A stretch of 64,000 bases of DNA. Origin: [Mycobacterium] fortunisiensis (lineage in GTDB: Bacteria > Actinomycetota > Actinomycetes > Mycobacteriales > Mycobacteriaceae). The notes under the pieces were generated by a model. That model had not been told where the DNA came from and did not search any database. It worked only from the letters and a program-made list of their open reading frames with translations. Within the stretch, counting starts at the first letter, position 1. Each line of letters opens with the position of its first letter. Location: contig NZ_VOMB01000017.1 in the NCBI RefSeq assembly GCF_019050325.1, forward strand, positions 1-64,000. The letters run 5' to 3'. Shown in pieces: positions 23,139 to 32,438 of this stretch. The translations under genes and the position numbers were made by a program.

Positions 23139-24557
23139 GTGAGCAGACGCGGAAAGATCGTTTGTACGCTTGGCCCGGCGACCAGCTCGGATGAGACGGT
23201 ACGTGCCCTGGTCGAGGCGGGTATGGACGTCGCCCGGCTGAACTTCAGCCACGGTGACTACACCGATCACGAGGCCGCGTACAAGCGGGTACGGGCGGCA
23301 TCGGATGCCACCGGGCGCGCCGTGGGCGTCCTCGCCGATCTGCAGGGCCCCAAGATCCGGTTGGGCCGTTTCGCCGAGGGGCCGACGTACTGGGCCACCG
23401 GCGAATCGGTGCGGATCACCGTCGATGACTGTGAAGGCACCCACGACCGGGTGTCCACCACCTACAAGCGGCTGGCCGAAGACGCCCGGTCCGGGGACCG
23501 GGTCCTGGTCGACGACGGCAACGTCGGGCTGGTCGTCGACGAGATCGACGGCAACGACGTGGTCTGCACGGTCACCGAGGGCGGCCCGGTGAGCAACAAC
23601 AAGGGCATGTCGTTGCCCGGCATGAACGTCACGGCCCCGGCGCTGTCGGAGAAGGACATCGACGACCTGGAGTTCGCGCTGCGCCTCGGCGTGGATCTGG
23701 TGGCGCTGTCGTTCGTGCGGTCACCGGCCGACGTCGAGTTGGTGCACGAGGTGATGGACCGGGTCGGTCGGCGGGTTCCGGTCATCGCGAAGCTGGAGAA
23801 GCCCGAGGCGGTGGAGAACCTCGAGGCCATCGTGCTGGCGTTCGACGCGATCATGGTGGCGCGCGGTGATCTCGGGGTGGAGCTGCCCCTGGAAGAAGTG
23901 CCGCTGGTGCAGAAGCGTGCCATCCAAATGGCAAGGGAGAACGCCAAACCCGTCATCGTCGCCACCCAGATGCTGGAGTCGATGATCGAGAGTTCCCGGC
24001 CCACCCGGGCCGAGGCGTCCGATGTGGCCAACGCCGTGCTCGACGGTGCGGACGCGGTGATGCTGTCGGGGGAGACGTCCGTCGGCAAGTACCCGCTGGA
24101 AGCGGTCAAGACGATGGCCCGCATCATCAAGGCGGTCGAGGACAACTCGGTGTCGGTGCCGCCGTTGACCCACACTCCCCGCACCAAGCGCGGGGTGATC
24201 TCGTATGCGGCCCGCGATATCGGGGAACGTCTCGACGCGAAGGCATTGGTGGCCTTCACCCAGTCCGGGGATACGGTGCGTCGGCTGGCCCGGCTGCACA
24301 CCCCGCTTCCGGTGCTGGCCTTCACGGCACTGCCCGAGGTGCGCAGTCAGCTGGCGCTGACCTGGGGCACCGAGACGTTCATCGTGCCGCAGATGGCCAG
24401 CACCGATGACATGATCCGTCAGGTCGACAAGTCGCTGCTGGACATGGGCCGTTACAAGCGTGGTGAGATGGTGGTCATCGTGGCAGGCGCCCCTCCGGGC
24501 ACAGTAGGCTCCACGAATCTGATCCACGTGCATCGCATCGGCGAGGACGACGTCTGA
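23139..24557 (+). CDS. pyk: pyruvate kinase
   Basis: 472 aa, GTG start. It makes pyruvate and ATP from phosphoenolpyruvate and ADP. Landmarks are intact: KIVCTLGPA at the N-terminus, ARLNFSHG, LADLQGPKIR, the catalytic region VIAKLEKPEAVENL, and MVARGDLGVELPLEEVP. The C-terminal allosteric domain is present. The gene is the counterpart of Rv1617 (pykA), with tesB 16 bp downstream as in M. tuberculosis. The promoter suggests a leaderless transcript. Confidence 0.97.
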   Translation: MSRRGKIVCTLGPATSSDETVRALVEAGMDVARLNFSHGDYTDHEAAYKRVRAASDATGRAVGVLADLQGPKIRLGRFAEGPTYWATGESVRITVDDCEGTHDRVSTTYKRLAEDARSGDRVLVDDGNVGLVVDEIDGNDVVCTVTEGGPVSNNKGMSLPGMNVTAPALSEKDIDDLEFALRLGVDLVALSFVRSPADVELVHEVMDRVGRRVPVIAKLEKPEAVENLEAIVLAFDAIMVARGDLGVELPLEEVPLVQKRAIQMARENAKPVIVATQMLESMIESSRPTRAEASDVANAVLDGADAVMLSGETSVGKYPLEAVKTMARIIKAVEDNSVSVPPLTHTPRTKRGVISYAARDIGERLDAKALVAFTQSGDTVRRLARLHTPLPVLAFTALPEVRSQLALTWGTETFIVPQMASTDDMIRQVDKSLLDMGRYKRGEMVVIVAGAPPGTVGSTNLIHVHRIGEDDV

Positions 24558-24573
24558 CCTCGAAAGGCCTTCC

Positions 24574-25434
24574 GTGACACACCCGGATTTCGAGGAGCTG
24601 CTGGCTGTCCTCGATCTGAACCGCGTCGATGACGATCTGTTCATCGGCTCGCATCCGAGCAAGAACCCGGTGCGGACCTTCGGCGGGCAGATGATGGCCC
24701 AGGCGTTCGTCGCCGGTGGGCGCAGCTTGGAGCACAAGGTCGCCCCGAGCGCGTTGAATGCCCATTTCATCGCCGGTGGTGATCCGGAGAAGGATCTGGA
24801 GTTCCACGTCGTGCGGCTGCGCGACGAGCGGCGGTTCGCCAACCGCCGGGTGGATGTCATGCAGGACGGCAACCTGCTGACCAGCGTGATGATCTCGTAT
24901 ATGAACGCCGGCCGCGGCCTGGAGCACAGTGTGCCCGCCCCGCAGGTGCCGCATCCGGACACGCTGCCCAAGATCGACGAGTTGTTGCGCGGGTACGAGA
25001 AGACGGTGCCGCTGTTCGTCGAGGCGTTGCGTCCCATCGAGTGGCGCTACACCAACGATCCGTCCTGGGTGATGCGGCGCAAGGGCGGCAAGCTCGACCA
25101 CAACCGGGTGTGGCTCAAGACCGAGGGGATGATGCCCAGCGACCCGGTGTTGCACGGTGCGGCACTGGTGTACTCGTCGGACACCACGGTGCTCGACTCG
25201 ATCATCACCACCCACGGGCTGTCCTGGGGTTTCGACCGGATTTTCGCGGTGACCATGAACCACTCGGTGTGGTTTCACCGGCCGATCAAGTTCGATGAGT
25301 GGGTGCTGTATTCCACCACGTCACCGGTGGCGGCGGAATCGCGCGGGCTCGGCACCGGACATTTCTTCGACGCCTCGGGCCACTTGCTGGCGACCGTGGT
25401 GCAGGAGGGAATCGTCAAGTACTTCCCGGCGTGA
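24574..25434 (+). CDS. tesB: acyl-CoA thioesterase II
   Basis: 286 aa, GTG start, 16 bp after pyk. It has the double hotdog fold of TesB: N-terminal half with FGGQMMAQAFVAGG, C-terminal half with DSIITTHGLSWGFDRIFAVTMNHSVWFHRP, of which the HSVWFHRP end is the usual signature. It hydrolyses medium- to long-chain acyl-CoA to free fatty acid and CoA. It corresponds to Rv1618 (tesB1). It ends six bases before the convergent DUF4190 gene, with no clear terminator between. Confidence 0.94.
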   Translation: MTHPDFEELLAVLDLNRVDDDLFIGSHPSKNPVRTFGGQMMAQAFVAGGRSLEHKVAPSALNAHFIAGGDPEKDLEFHVVRLRDERRFANRRVDVMQDGNLLTSVMISYMNAGRGLEHSVPAPQVPHPDTLPKIDELLRGYEKTVPLFVEALRPIEWRYTNDPSWVMRRKGGKLDHNRVWLKTEGMMPSDPVLHGAALVYSSDTTVLDSIITTHGLSWGFDRIFAVTMNHSVWFHRPIKFDEWVLYSTTSPVAAESRGLGTGHFFDASGHLLATVVQEGIVKYFPA

Positions 25435-25440
25435 TCCCGC

Positions 25441-26007
25441 TCAGGGGGTAGGGGTCGGCGTCACGCCGAAGGAATCCTCGACCCGCCGCTGGAAGTCCTC
25501 TTCACAACGCTGCTGCGCGATGTGGTCGTCACCGGCCCGCTGCATGCAGCGCACGTAGTCGCTGCCACCGACATCGTCGAACCAGCGCACGCCGGCGGTC
25601 ACCATGATGACGGTGAACACCACAGAGAGCGCCATCGCGATGAACCCGAGCACGATTCCGGTGGTGGCGACGCCGATGTTGTCGGCTTCGCCTCGTTTGC
25701 ACCGGCCACGTGCGACGAATCCGAGGACGACCGCGACGATTCCGAGCACCAGGCCACCCAGCACCGTCCAGAACGACAGCAGCCCGATGATCGCGGTGAC
25801 CAGTGCGGCGATGCCGAGTCCGTTGGCGGGGCCGCGCGCGGTCGGCGGCATCGGATAGCCGTAGCCGCCGTAGGGCGGCGGGACCGGAGGATAGGCACCG
25901 GGGTATGGGCCGGGAGGCGGCCCGTAGGGGTAACCGGGCGGGGGTGGGGTGGCGCCGCCCGGCGCCGGTTCGTCAGACCCCGGCGGGTTGGCTCGCTCGT
26001 CGGTCAT
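25441..26007 (-). CDS. DUF4190-type membrane protein with a proline-rich head
   Basis: 188 aa from the ATG at 26007. Residues 10-55 are Pro/Tyr/Gly-rich (PPPPGYPYGPPPGPYPG), followed by two membrane helices (about 62-90 and 105-130) with a short charged loop RGRCKRGEADN, the DUF4190 pattern. The C-terminal extracytoplasmic or cytoplasmic part has cysteines in VRCMQRAG and QQRCEED. Function unknown. It lies 10 bp downstream of cydC on the same strand, so it may be cotranscribed with the cytochrome bd genes. Confidence 0.78.
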   Translation of the reverse strand: MTDERANPPGSDEPAPGGATPPPPGYPYGPPPGPYPGAYPPVPPPYGGYGYPMPPTARGPANGLGIAALVTAIIGLLSFWTVLGGLVLGIVAVVLGFVARGRCKRGEADNIGVATTGIVLGFIAMALSVVFTVIMVTAGVRWFDDVGGSDYVRCMQRAGDDHIAQQRCEEDFQRRVEDSFGVTPTPTP

Positions 26008-26017
26008 GTCTGTGAGG

Positions 26018-27550
26018 CTACCCGCCGACGAGGCTGCCGGGTTGTAGGCAGCGGATGACGGGACAGGCGACGGTGTCGGGCAGATGGTGGGTGGCGACCA
26101 CCACGGTCTGCTCAGGCGTGAACCACTCACCGGGGGTCAGGATCTCGGTCAGGATGCGGTCGCTGTCGGCGGCGTCGAGGTTCTCGGTGGGCTCGTCGAG
26201 CAGAACGACGGCGAATTTCGACAGCAGCACCCTGGCCAGCAGCAGGCGGCGGCGTTGTCCGGCCGACAGCGCGGTGTGGCCGCCTTCGAGGATGGTCGCC
26301 AGCCCGTCGGGCAGGCCGGTCAGCCAGTCGGTGAGGCCCACTCGTCGGAGTGCGGCGAGCAGTTCGGCGTCGGTGGCATCGCCGCGAACGACGAGCAGAT
26401 TGTCTTTCACCGTGGTCTCGAAGATGTGCGCGTCCTCGGCGAAAAATGCTGCGCGCCCGGTTGTTCCACCGAGCTTGTCGGCCAGTGACATCAGCAGCGT
26501 GGTCTTGCCTGCGCCGCTCGGTCCGACGACCGCCAGTCGGCCGCCGGGTGGCAGGTCCACGTCGGGAGCCGCCGGACGCTGACGTGCCTGTGGATCGCTC
26601 TCGGTCAGCTCGAGCAGGCGCCGGGCGGCGATGCGGGCTCGGGTGAGTCCGACGGCGGCATCGGGGAGGGCGGTGGTGGCCTCGAATGCCGACAGCGGCA
26701 ACAGCATCAGGATGGCCAGGGTGGTGGGCGCGGTGGTGGGGGCCAGCGCGATGCCGGCGACGACGGCCCCCACCACGCTGGCGCCGATGGCGATGCTGGG
26801 CATCGCGGCGGCCAGCGCTGCCGGGGCGGCGGCCCGGTCGGTGGCCCGGCCCCAATCGTGGTGGTGCCGTTCGACGTCGGCGATCACCTCGTCGAGGCGT
26901 CCACTGACCCGCAGCTCCGGCGCGTGTTCCAGGGCCAGCATGGTCGCGGCGTCGCGGTCGCTGCGGTGTTGGACCGCAATGGTTTCCGCGGCTGTCGCGG
27001 CGCGTGCGGTGAGGGCCGGGGCCAGCACCCCGGCGATCAGCAGGGACAGCGCCAGGACAGCGGCGGCGCCCGGTGAAATGACTGCGACCACTGCGACGGC
27101 CGCGCAGCTGAGCACGGCGGCCACCACGATCGGCAGCACCGAGCGGACCACCACGTCGGCCAGTTCGTCGACCGAGCTGCCCACCCGGGCCACCAGTTCG
27201 CCGCTGGGCAGCCGCATCGCCTCGTCCTCGGGTGCCGCGGCGAGCCGGCGGTAGAGCCCGGTCCGGGCATTGGCGGCGGCGCGCAGTGCGGTGTCGTGGG
27301 TGGCCAACCGCTGGCAGTAGCCGAGTACCCCGCGGGAGATGGCCAGCGCGCGCACGGCCACCACCGCCACCGACAGGTCCAGGATCGGCGGCATCTCCCA
27401 GGCCCGGGTGATCAGCCAGGCCGACACACCGGCGAGGGCCAGCGCAGCGCTCAGCGACAGCACCCCGAGGACACATGCGAGCAGCAACCGTCCCCACCGT
27501 GGCCGTAGCAGGTCCAGTGTCAGCCGCAGCAGCGGGTCACGACGCAACAT
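26018..27550 (-). CDS. cydC: heterodimeric ABC exporter subunit CydC
   Basis: 510 aa. Six membrane helices in the first 300 residues are followed by an ABC domain with Walker A GPSGAGKTT, signature LSAGQRRRLLLARVLL (ends shown) and Walker B VVLLDEPTENLD. With CydD it forms an inner-membrane ABC exporter needed for assembly of cytochrome bd, moving thiols (cysteine, glutathione in other bacteria) or haem-related substrates. It overlaps cydD by 14 bp. Gene order cydA-cydB-cydD-cydC matches Rv1623c-Rv1620c. Confidence 0.94.
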   Translation of the reverse strand: MLRRDPLLRLTLDLLRPRWGRLLLACVLGVLSLSAALALAGVSAWLITRAWEMPPILDLSVAVVAVRALAISRGVLGYCQRLATHDTALRAAANARTGLYRRLAAAPEDEAMRLPSGELVARVGSSVDELADVVVRSVLPIVVAAVLSCAAVAVVAVISPGAAAVLALSLLIAGVLAPALTARAATAAETIAVQHRSDRDAATMLALEHAPELRVSGRLDEVIADVERHHHDWGRATDRAAAPAALAAAMPSIAIGASVVGAVVAGIALAPTTAPTTLAILMLLPLSAFEATTALPDAAVGLTRARIAARRLLELTESDPQARQRPAAPDVDLPPGGRLAVVGPSGAGKTTLLMSLADKLGGTTGRAAFFAEDAHIFETTVKDNLLVVRGDATDAELLAALRRVGLTDWLTGLPDGLATILEGGHTALSAGQRRRLLLARVLLSKFAVVLLDEPTENLDAADSDRILTEILTPGEWFTPEQTVVVATHHLPDTVACPVIRCLQPGSLVGG

Positions 27551-29144
27551 GCGCGGCTCCCATCGTGATCACCTCATCGCCGATGGCCAGCACGGGATCT
27601 CGGTGCCCGACGACCAGCACGGTGGCACCGGAGCGGGCCCGGTCGGCGATGACACACAGCACCCGGCGCTCCAGCGCGGCATCCAGGTGGGCGGTGGGTT
27701 CGTCGAGGAGCAGCACCTGCGCGGCCGAGCCGAGGACGCGGGTCAGCCCCAACCGTTGGCGCTGTCCCAGCGACAACCCCACCCCGGCGCGGCCGATCCT
27801 GGTGTCCAGTCCATCGGGCAGCTCATCGAGCACTTCGTCGAATCCGGAGTCGCGGCAGGCCCGGTCCATATCGGTCAGCGGTCCGAGCAGTTCGAGGTTG
27901 TCGCGGACGGTTCCGGGGATCAGCACTGGACGGTGGGGGAGCCAGGCGATGTGCTGCCACCAGGCGGCCGGATCCAGCTCGCCGACGTCGACCCCGTCGA
28001 CGCGTACCGCACCGCCGGGCAGTGGGGCCAGACCGAGAATGGCTTGCAGCACAGTCGATTTTCCCGCCCCGTTGGGTCCGGTCAGCACGGTCGCCCGGCC
28101 GGGCTCGATGTCCGGGCCGATCCCGTCGAGGTGGATCGTCGGAGCGGAGTCCGGTGCTGGGCGGATGCCGGTGACGAAGGATCGTGCCGGGCACAGCCGA
28201 AAAGCTTGTTCTGCTGCGGTTTTCCCGTCCTGAGCGGCGTGGAATGCCGCGCCGACCCGGCGCAGCGGCCAGAACACCTCGGGAGCCAACAGCAGCGCGG
28301 TCAGGCCCGCGGCGAGGGTGACCTCGCCGTACACCAGCCGCACCCCCACGCTGACGGCTACCAGTGCCACGCCGAGGGCAGCCAGCAGCTCCAGCACCAG
28401 CGAGGACAGGAAGGCGATGCGCAGGGTGGCCATCGCCGAACGACGGTGTGCCGCAGCCAACTCGGTGATGCGTTGGACCGAACCGCCGGCCCGACCGACG
28501 GCGCGCAGGGTCGGGATGCCGGCTACCAGATCGAGCAGACGGGCCTGCAGCGTGGTCATCGCGGACAACGCGGCCGCCGAGCGCTCGGCGGTGAGCAACC
28601 CGATCAGCACCATGAAGATCGGGATCAGCGGCAGCGCGATCACCACGATCATCGCTGCCTGCAGGTCATAGCAGGCCATCACGATCACCGCTGCCGGCGT
28701 GAGCACCGCAGCTTGCACCACCGCGGGCAGATAACCGGTGAAGTAGGGTCGCAGCCCGTCCAGACCGCGGGTGATCACCGCAGCCGCCGAATCGCGGTCG
28801 GTCGCCAATTGTCTTGGTGGTGAGGTGGTTACCGAGCGCAGCACCTGAGCGGACAACTCACCGATCACCGCCGTGGCGCCGCGCTGCGACAGCCGGCCCT
28901 GCAGCCACTGCCCGGCCGCCCGGATGAGCCACAGTGCGCCCAACGCGACGAGGGCGCCGCCGTGCCGGGTCGCCGAGTCGGGGTTGACGATGATCCCGGC
29001 CACGAGGTGGGCCAGCACGACCGCGGCGGCAATGGTGGCGGCGCTGATGGTCACGCCGCATGCCACCGCGGCCAGCAGGTATCGGCGCAGCGTGGTCGTG
29101 GACTCGGTGGCGCCGCGGATTCCGAGTGCGCGCCAGAGATTCAG
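27537..29144 (-). CDS. cydD: heterodimeric ABC exporter subunit CydD, probable CTG start
   Basis: 535 aa if translation begins at the CTG at 29144. The frame is open far upstream, but that part overlaps cydB and has no similarity to CydD. Between the cydB stop and the first membrane helix there is no ATG, GTG or TTG in frame; the CTG forms a CTGA overlap with the cydB stop, exactly like the ATGA overlaps elsewhere here. The first ordinary start, GTG 29066, would give 509 aa and cut into helix 1. Six membrane helices are followed by an ABC domain: Walker A GPNGAGKST, signature LSLGQRQR, Walker B VLLLDEPTAHLD. Partner of CydC in cytochrome bd assembly. Confidence 0.9.
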   Translation of the reverse strand: MNLWRALGIRGATESTTTLRRYLLAAVACGVTISAATIAAAVVLAHLVAGIIVNPDSATRHGGALVALGALWLIRAAGQWLQGRLSQRGATAVIGELSAQVLRSVTTSPPRQLATDRDSAAAVITRGLDGLRPYFTGYLPAVVQAAVLTPAAVIVMACYDLQAAMIVVIALPLIPIFMVLIGLLTAERSAAALSAMTTLQARLLDLVAGIPTLRAVGRAGGSVQRITELAAAHRRSAMATLRIAFLSSLVLELLAALGVALVAVSVGVRLVYGEVTLAAGLTALLLAPEVFWPLRRVGAAFHAAQDGKTAAEQAFRLCPARSFVTGIRPAPDSAPTIHLDGIGPDIEPGRATVLTGPNGAGKSTVLQAILGLAPLPGGAVRVDGVDVGELDPAAWWQHIAWLPHRPVLIPGTVRDNLELLGPLTDMDRACRDSGFDEVLDELPDGLDTRIGRAGVGLSLGQRQRLGLTRVLGSAAQVLLLDEPTAHLDAALERRVLCVIADRARSGATVLVVGHRDPVLAIGDEVITMGAAHVAS

Positions 29145-30181
29145 GCCGACCGCCGTGACAACCCGACCGGAGCGGGGATCCGATCCGCGGAGATCCGCTT
29201 GCGGAACACCCAGTACGTCCAGCCCTGGTACACCAGGACCAGCGGCAGCAATGTCAACGAGGCCCAGCTCATGATCTTGAGGGTGTACGGGGTCGACGAG
29301 CCGTTGTAGATACTGACGCCCCACTGGAGATTCAGCGTGGACGGCAGCAGGTTGGGATACATCGAACCGAACAGCAGGATGACGACCGCGGCCACCACCA
29401 CCACGGTGGCGACAAACGCCCATCCCTCCCGCGCCCCAGACCACATGAGGCCCACCGCGATCAGCAGGGCGACGACCGCCAGCGCCAACGCCGCCCAGGT
29501 CCATGGCTTGCCGTGGGCGAGCTGAGTCCACAGCCCGAAGCCACCGGCCAACACGATCACCGGCACGGTCAGGATGCGGGCGAAGCGGAAGGCATCGTCG
29601 CGCACCGCGCCGGCGGTTTTCAGCGCGATGAACACCGAACCGTAGAACGCGAACAATGACGCGGTGGCCAGCCCACCGAGCAGGGTATAGGCGCTCAGTA
29701 CATCGCCGATCGAGGTGTGCACCCGATGGTCGGCGTCAATCGGCAACCCGCGCACCAGGATTGCGAAGGCAACGCCCCAGAGGATGGCGGGCACCCAGGA
29801 CCCCACGGCGATGCCGATGTCTGCCCATTTGCGCCACTTGGTGTCATCGATCTTTCCGCGCCATTCGATGCCCACGATGCGCAGGATCATCGCGAACAGA
29901 ATGGCCAGCAGCGGCAGGTATAACGCCGAGAACAGTGTTGCGTACCAGTTCGGGAAGGCCGCGAACATCGCTGCGCCGGCGGTGATCAGCCACACCTCGT
30001 TGGCATCCCACACCGGTCCGATGGTGTTGAGGACGGCACGCCTGCGGCTCTCGGGATCGCCTTCGCCGGTGCTGCCCAGCGGCGCCATCAGCATCCCGAC
30101 GCCGAAGTCAAATCCTTCCAGCACCACGAAGCCGAGGAACAGCACCGCGATGAGCACGAACCACAGTTCTTGGAGTCCCAT
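29141..30181 (-). CDS. cydB: cytochrome bd ubiquinol/menaquinol oxidase subunit II
   Basis: 346 aa with about eight or nine membrane helices, beginning MGLQELWFVLIAVLFLGFVVLEGFDFGVG, of which VLEGFDFGVGM is the family signature. It forms the oxidase with CydA and stabilises the haems. Located 15 bp after cydA. The stop codon is overlapped by the likely cydD start. Confidence 0.95.
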   Translation of the reverse strand: MGLQELWFVLIAVLFLGFVVLEGFDFGVGMLMAPLGSTGEGDPESRRRAVLNTIGPVWDANEVWLITAGAAMFAAFPNWYATLFSALYLPLLAILFAMILRIVGIEWRGKIDDTKWRKWADIGIAVGSWVPAILWGVAFAILVRGLPIDADHRVHTSIGDVLSAYTLLGGLATASLFAFYGSVFIALKTAGAVRDDAFRFARILTVPVIVLAGGFGLWTQLAHGKPWTWAALALAVVALLIAVGLMWSGAREGWAFVATVVVVAAVVILLFGSMYPNLLPSTLNLQWGVSIYNGSSTPYTLKIMSWASLTLLPLVLVYQGWTYWVFRKRISADRIPAPVGLSRRSA

Positions 30182-30196
30182 CTGAGATCAGTCCTC

Positions 30197-31690
30197 TCAG
30201 TACGCGAAAGACAGTGGGCCGGATTCATTTTCGTCCGGAGGCGTGGGTGGCGCCGGCTCGGAATCGTGTTCCAGGGGCCCTTCGGCCACGTAGCGACGCA
30301 TGAGCCAGAACCAGACGACCGCCAAGACGCCGTAGAGCAAGGTGAAGACCGCAAGTGAGAAGAACACGGTGCCGGCCGAATGGTCCGAGACACCCTGCTG
30401 CACGGTGAGCCTGACCAACTGGTCGCCGGTGGGGTTGGGGACCACCACCCAAGGTTGCCGCCCCATCTCGGTGAACACCCAGCCCGCGGAATTGGCCAGG
30501 AACGGTGTGGGCAGGGTGAGCAGGGCGAAAGTGCTGTACCACCGCTGGTTGGGGAGCCGTCGGCGGCGGGTGAGCCACAGCGTCACCAGGGCGAAGGCCA
30601 AGGGCACCACCATCAGTCCGATCATCGCGCGGAACGACCAGTAGGTGACGAACAGGTTCGGCCGGTAGTCACCTGGCCCGAACTTCTCCTCGAAGGCGGC
30701 CTGAAGGTCCGTCACCCCTTCGAGGTGGACGCCGCTGAACTTGCCCTCGGCCAGGAACGGCAGGACGTACGGCACCTCGATGAGGTGGACGACGCTGTCG
30801 CAGTTGTTGTGCGTACCCACGGTCAGCACCGAGAAGTTGGGGTCGGTCTCGCTGTTGCACAGTGATTCGGCGGAGGCCATCTTCATCGGCTGTTGGACGA
30901 ACATCAGCTTGCCCTGGATATCGCCGGTGAAGAACAGCACGGCTACCGCCGCCAGTGCGACCACGCTGCCCAGAATCGTTGCCGGTCGGTACATCCCGGC
31001 GGAGTCGCCGCCGTTTTCGGCGGGCGGCGTCTCCAGCTCTTCACCGCGGGCGGCCCGGCGTCGCTCCCGCACCATCAGCCAGGCGCTGACGGCGGCGACG
31101 AAGGTGCCTGCGGTGAGCAGTGATCCGGCGACGACGTGCAGGAAGGCCCAGATCGCCGTGTTGTTCGTCAGCAGGGCGCCGAAGTCGATCAGCTCGGCGC
31201 GACCGCTCTCCGGGTTGAACTTCGCACCGACCGGATGCTGCATGAACGAGTTCGCCGCGATGATGAAAAAGGCCGACGCGTTGACCGCGAAGGCCACCAT
31301 CCAGATGCAGAACAGGTGAATCGAGCGGGGCAGCCGGGTCCAGCCGAAAATCCACAACCCGATGAACGTGGACTCGACGAAGAACGCGACCAGGCCCTCG
31401 AACGCCAGTGGTGCGCCGAAGATGTCCCCGACGAACCGGGAGTATTCGCTCCAGTTCATGCCGAACTGGAATTCCTGCACGATGCCGGTGGCGACACCGA
31501 TGGCGAAGTTGATCAGGAACAGTTTCCCGAAGAATCGGGTCAGCCGATACCAGCTGTCATTTCCGGTGACCACCCACGCCGTCTGCATGACGGCGATCAG
31601 TGGCGCCAACCCGATGGTCAGCGGAACGAAAATGAAGTGATAGACGGTGGTGATTCCGAACTGCCACCGCGATACGTCCAAAGCGTCCAT
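30197..31690 (-). CDS. cydA: cytochrome bd oxidase subunit I
   Basis: 497 aa. It oxidises menaquinol and reduces oxygen to water with high oxygen affinity, in the cytoplasmic membrane. Haem ligands are visible: H18 (b595, in TVYHFIFVPL), H185 (b558, in AFLHVVAG) and M356 (in FRAMIG). E98 and E106 match the conserved acidic pair, and GRQPW at 410-414 is the quinol-oxidase signature. The Q-loop is of the short type. In mycobacteria the operon is induced by low oxygen or by inhibition of the bcc-aa3 branch; a CRP-like site lies 80-95 bp upstream. Confidence 0.97.
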   Translation of the reverse strand: MDALDVSRWQFGITTVYHFIFVPLTIGLAPLIAVMQTAWVVTGNDSWYRLTRFFGKLFLINFAIGVATGIVQEFQFGMNWSEYSRFVGDIFGAPLAFEGLVAFFVESTFIGLWIFGWTRLPRSIHLFCIWMVAFAVNASAFFIIAANSFMQHPVGAKFNPESGRAELIDFGALLTNNTAIWAFLHVVAGSLLTAGTFVAAVSAWLMVRERRRAARGEELETPPAENGGDSAGMYRPATILGSVVALAAVAVLFFTGDIQGKLMFVQQPMKMASAESLCNSETDPNFSVLTVGTHNNCDSVVHLIEVPYVLPFLAEGKFSGVHLEGVTDLQAAFEEKFGPGDYRPNLFVTYWSFRAMIGLMVVPLAFALVTLWLTRRRRLPNQRWYSTFALLTLPTPFLANSAGWVFTEMGRQPWVVVPNPTGDQLVRLTVQQGVSDHSAGTVFFSLAVFTLLYGVLAVVWFWLMRRYVAEGPLEHDSEPAPPTPPDENESGPLSFAY

Positions 31691-31769
31691 CTGGCCCTGC
31701 TTTCGAGGTCTCAGACCAATCTACGACGGAGTGTAGTAGATGGTCGGGGAACGAACGCCGGCCATGACC

Positions 31770-31785
31770 CGTGTGTTAGGTCACG
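31770..31785. promoter_or_regulatory. cydA: candidate CRP (cAMP receptor) site upstream of cydA
   Basis: CGTGTGTTAGGTCACG fits the mycobacterial CRP consensus (C/T)GTGA-N6-TCAC(G/A) except for one base (T for A). It lies 80 bp before the cydA start and overlaps the last codons of the upstream gene. CRP control of cydAB is known from M. smegmatis; binding here is inferred. Confidence 0.45.
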
Positions 31786-32366
31786 GTTGGCGGCTGGGGT
31801 GTGAATGCGGCCTGAAGTTTCTTGGCGTCGCTGCGGATTCCGAAGGCCGAGATCACCTCGAAGATCCCGATGACGATGAGGATGATGCCGGTGACCTGGG
31901 CCAGAGCCACCAGGCCCTCCAGCGGAGCCACGAACATGATGATGCCCGCGATGACGCTGACGATGCCGATGATGATCTCCCACACCCGCCCGGGAAGTGA
32001 GGGGTCTCCGATGGCCGACATCGCCGTGGCGACACCGCGGAAGATGAACCCGACACCGATCCAGATCGCCAGCAGCGAGACCGAATTGTCCAGGCTGATG
32101 AAGCAGAGCACGGCCAGCACCAGCGCGGCGGCGCCACCGATGAACAGCAGCACGCGCCCACCGACCGACGTGCGCAAGCTGAATGCCAGTACGAGCTGGG
32201 AAATGCCGGTGAGCAACAGATAAACACCGAGGAAGATCGCGGCAACCAAAATGGTGATGCCGGGCCACACCAGGACGAGGATTCCCAGGATGACGGCGAG
32301 AATCCCTGAAACCAATGTCGATTTCCACAGATGTGGCAACAAGTTTGGCGAAGCAGTGGTTTCCAT
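31776..32366 (-). CDS. HdeD/DUF308-family membrane protein (Rv1624c-like)
   Basis: 196 aa from the ATG at 32366 (an in-frame start at 32384 would add six residues). Six hydrophobic helices with short loops, including LVSGILAVILGILVLVWPG and GGRVLLFIGGAAALVLAV, fit the HdeD (DUF308) family. In enterics HdeD contributes to acid resistance; the mycobacterial role is unknown. It lies upstream of cydA on the same strand, as Rv1624c does, with 85 bp between, and may read through into the cyd operon. Confidence 0.85.
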   Translation of the reverse strand: METTASPNLLPHLWKSTLVSGILAVILGILVLVWPGITILVAAIFLGVYLLLTGISQLVLAFSLRTSVGGRVLLFIGGAAALVLAVLCFISLDNSVSLLAIWIGVGFIFRGVATAMSAIGDPSLPGRVWEIIIGIVSVIAGIIMFVAPLEGLVALAQVTGIILIVIGIFEVISAFGIRSDAKKLQAAFTPQPPTVT

Positions 32367-32438
32367 GCAGGCAGTTTGACACAAAAGCAGATGTAGATCG
32401 CGGTTTTTGCGGTACAGCTGTGATGTCGATCCGGGCTC

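Noticed and set aside
27339..28823. 494-codon plus-strand ORF opposite cydD and cydC
   Set aside because: Antisense to two firmly identified genes; composition rich in Gln/Gly/Arg/His without motifs.
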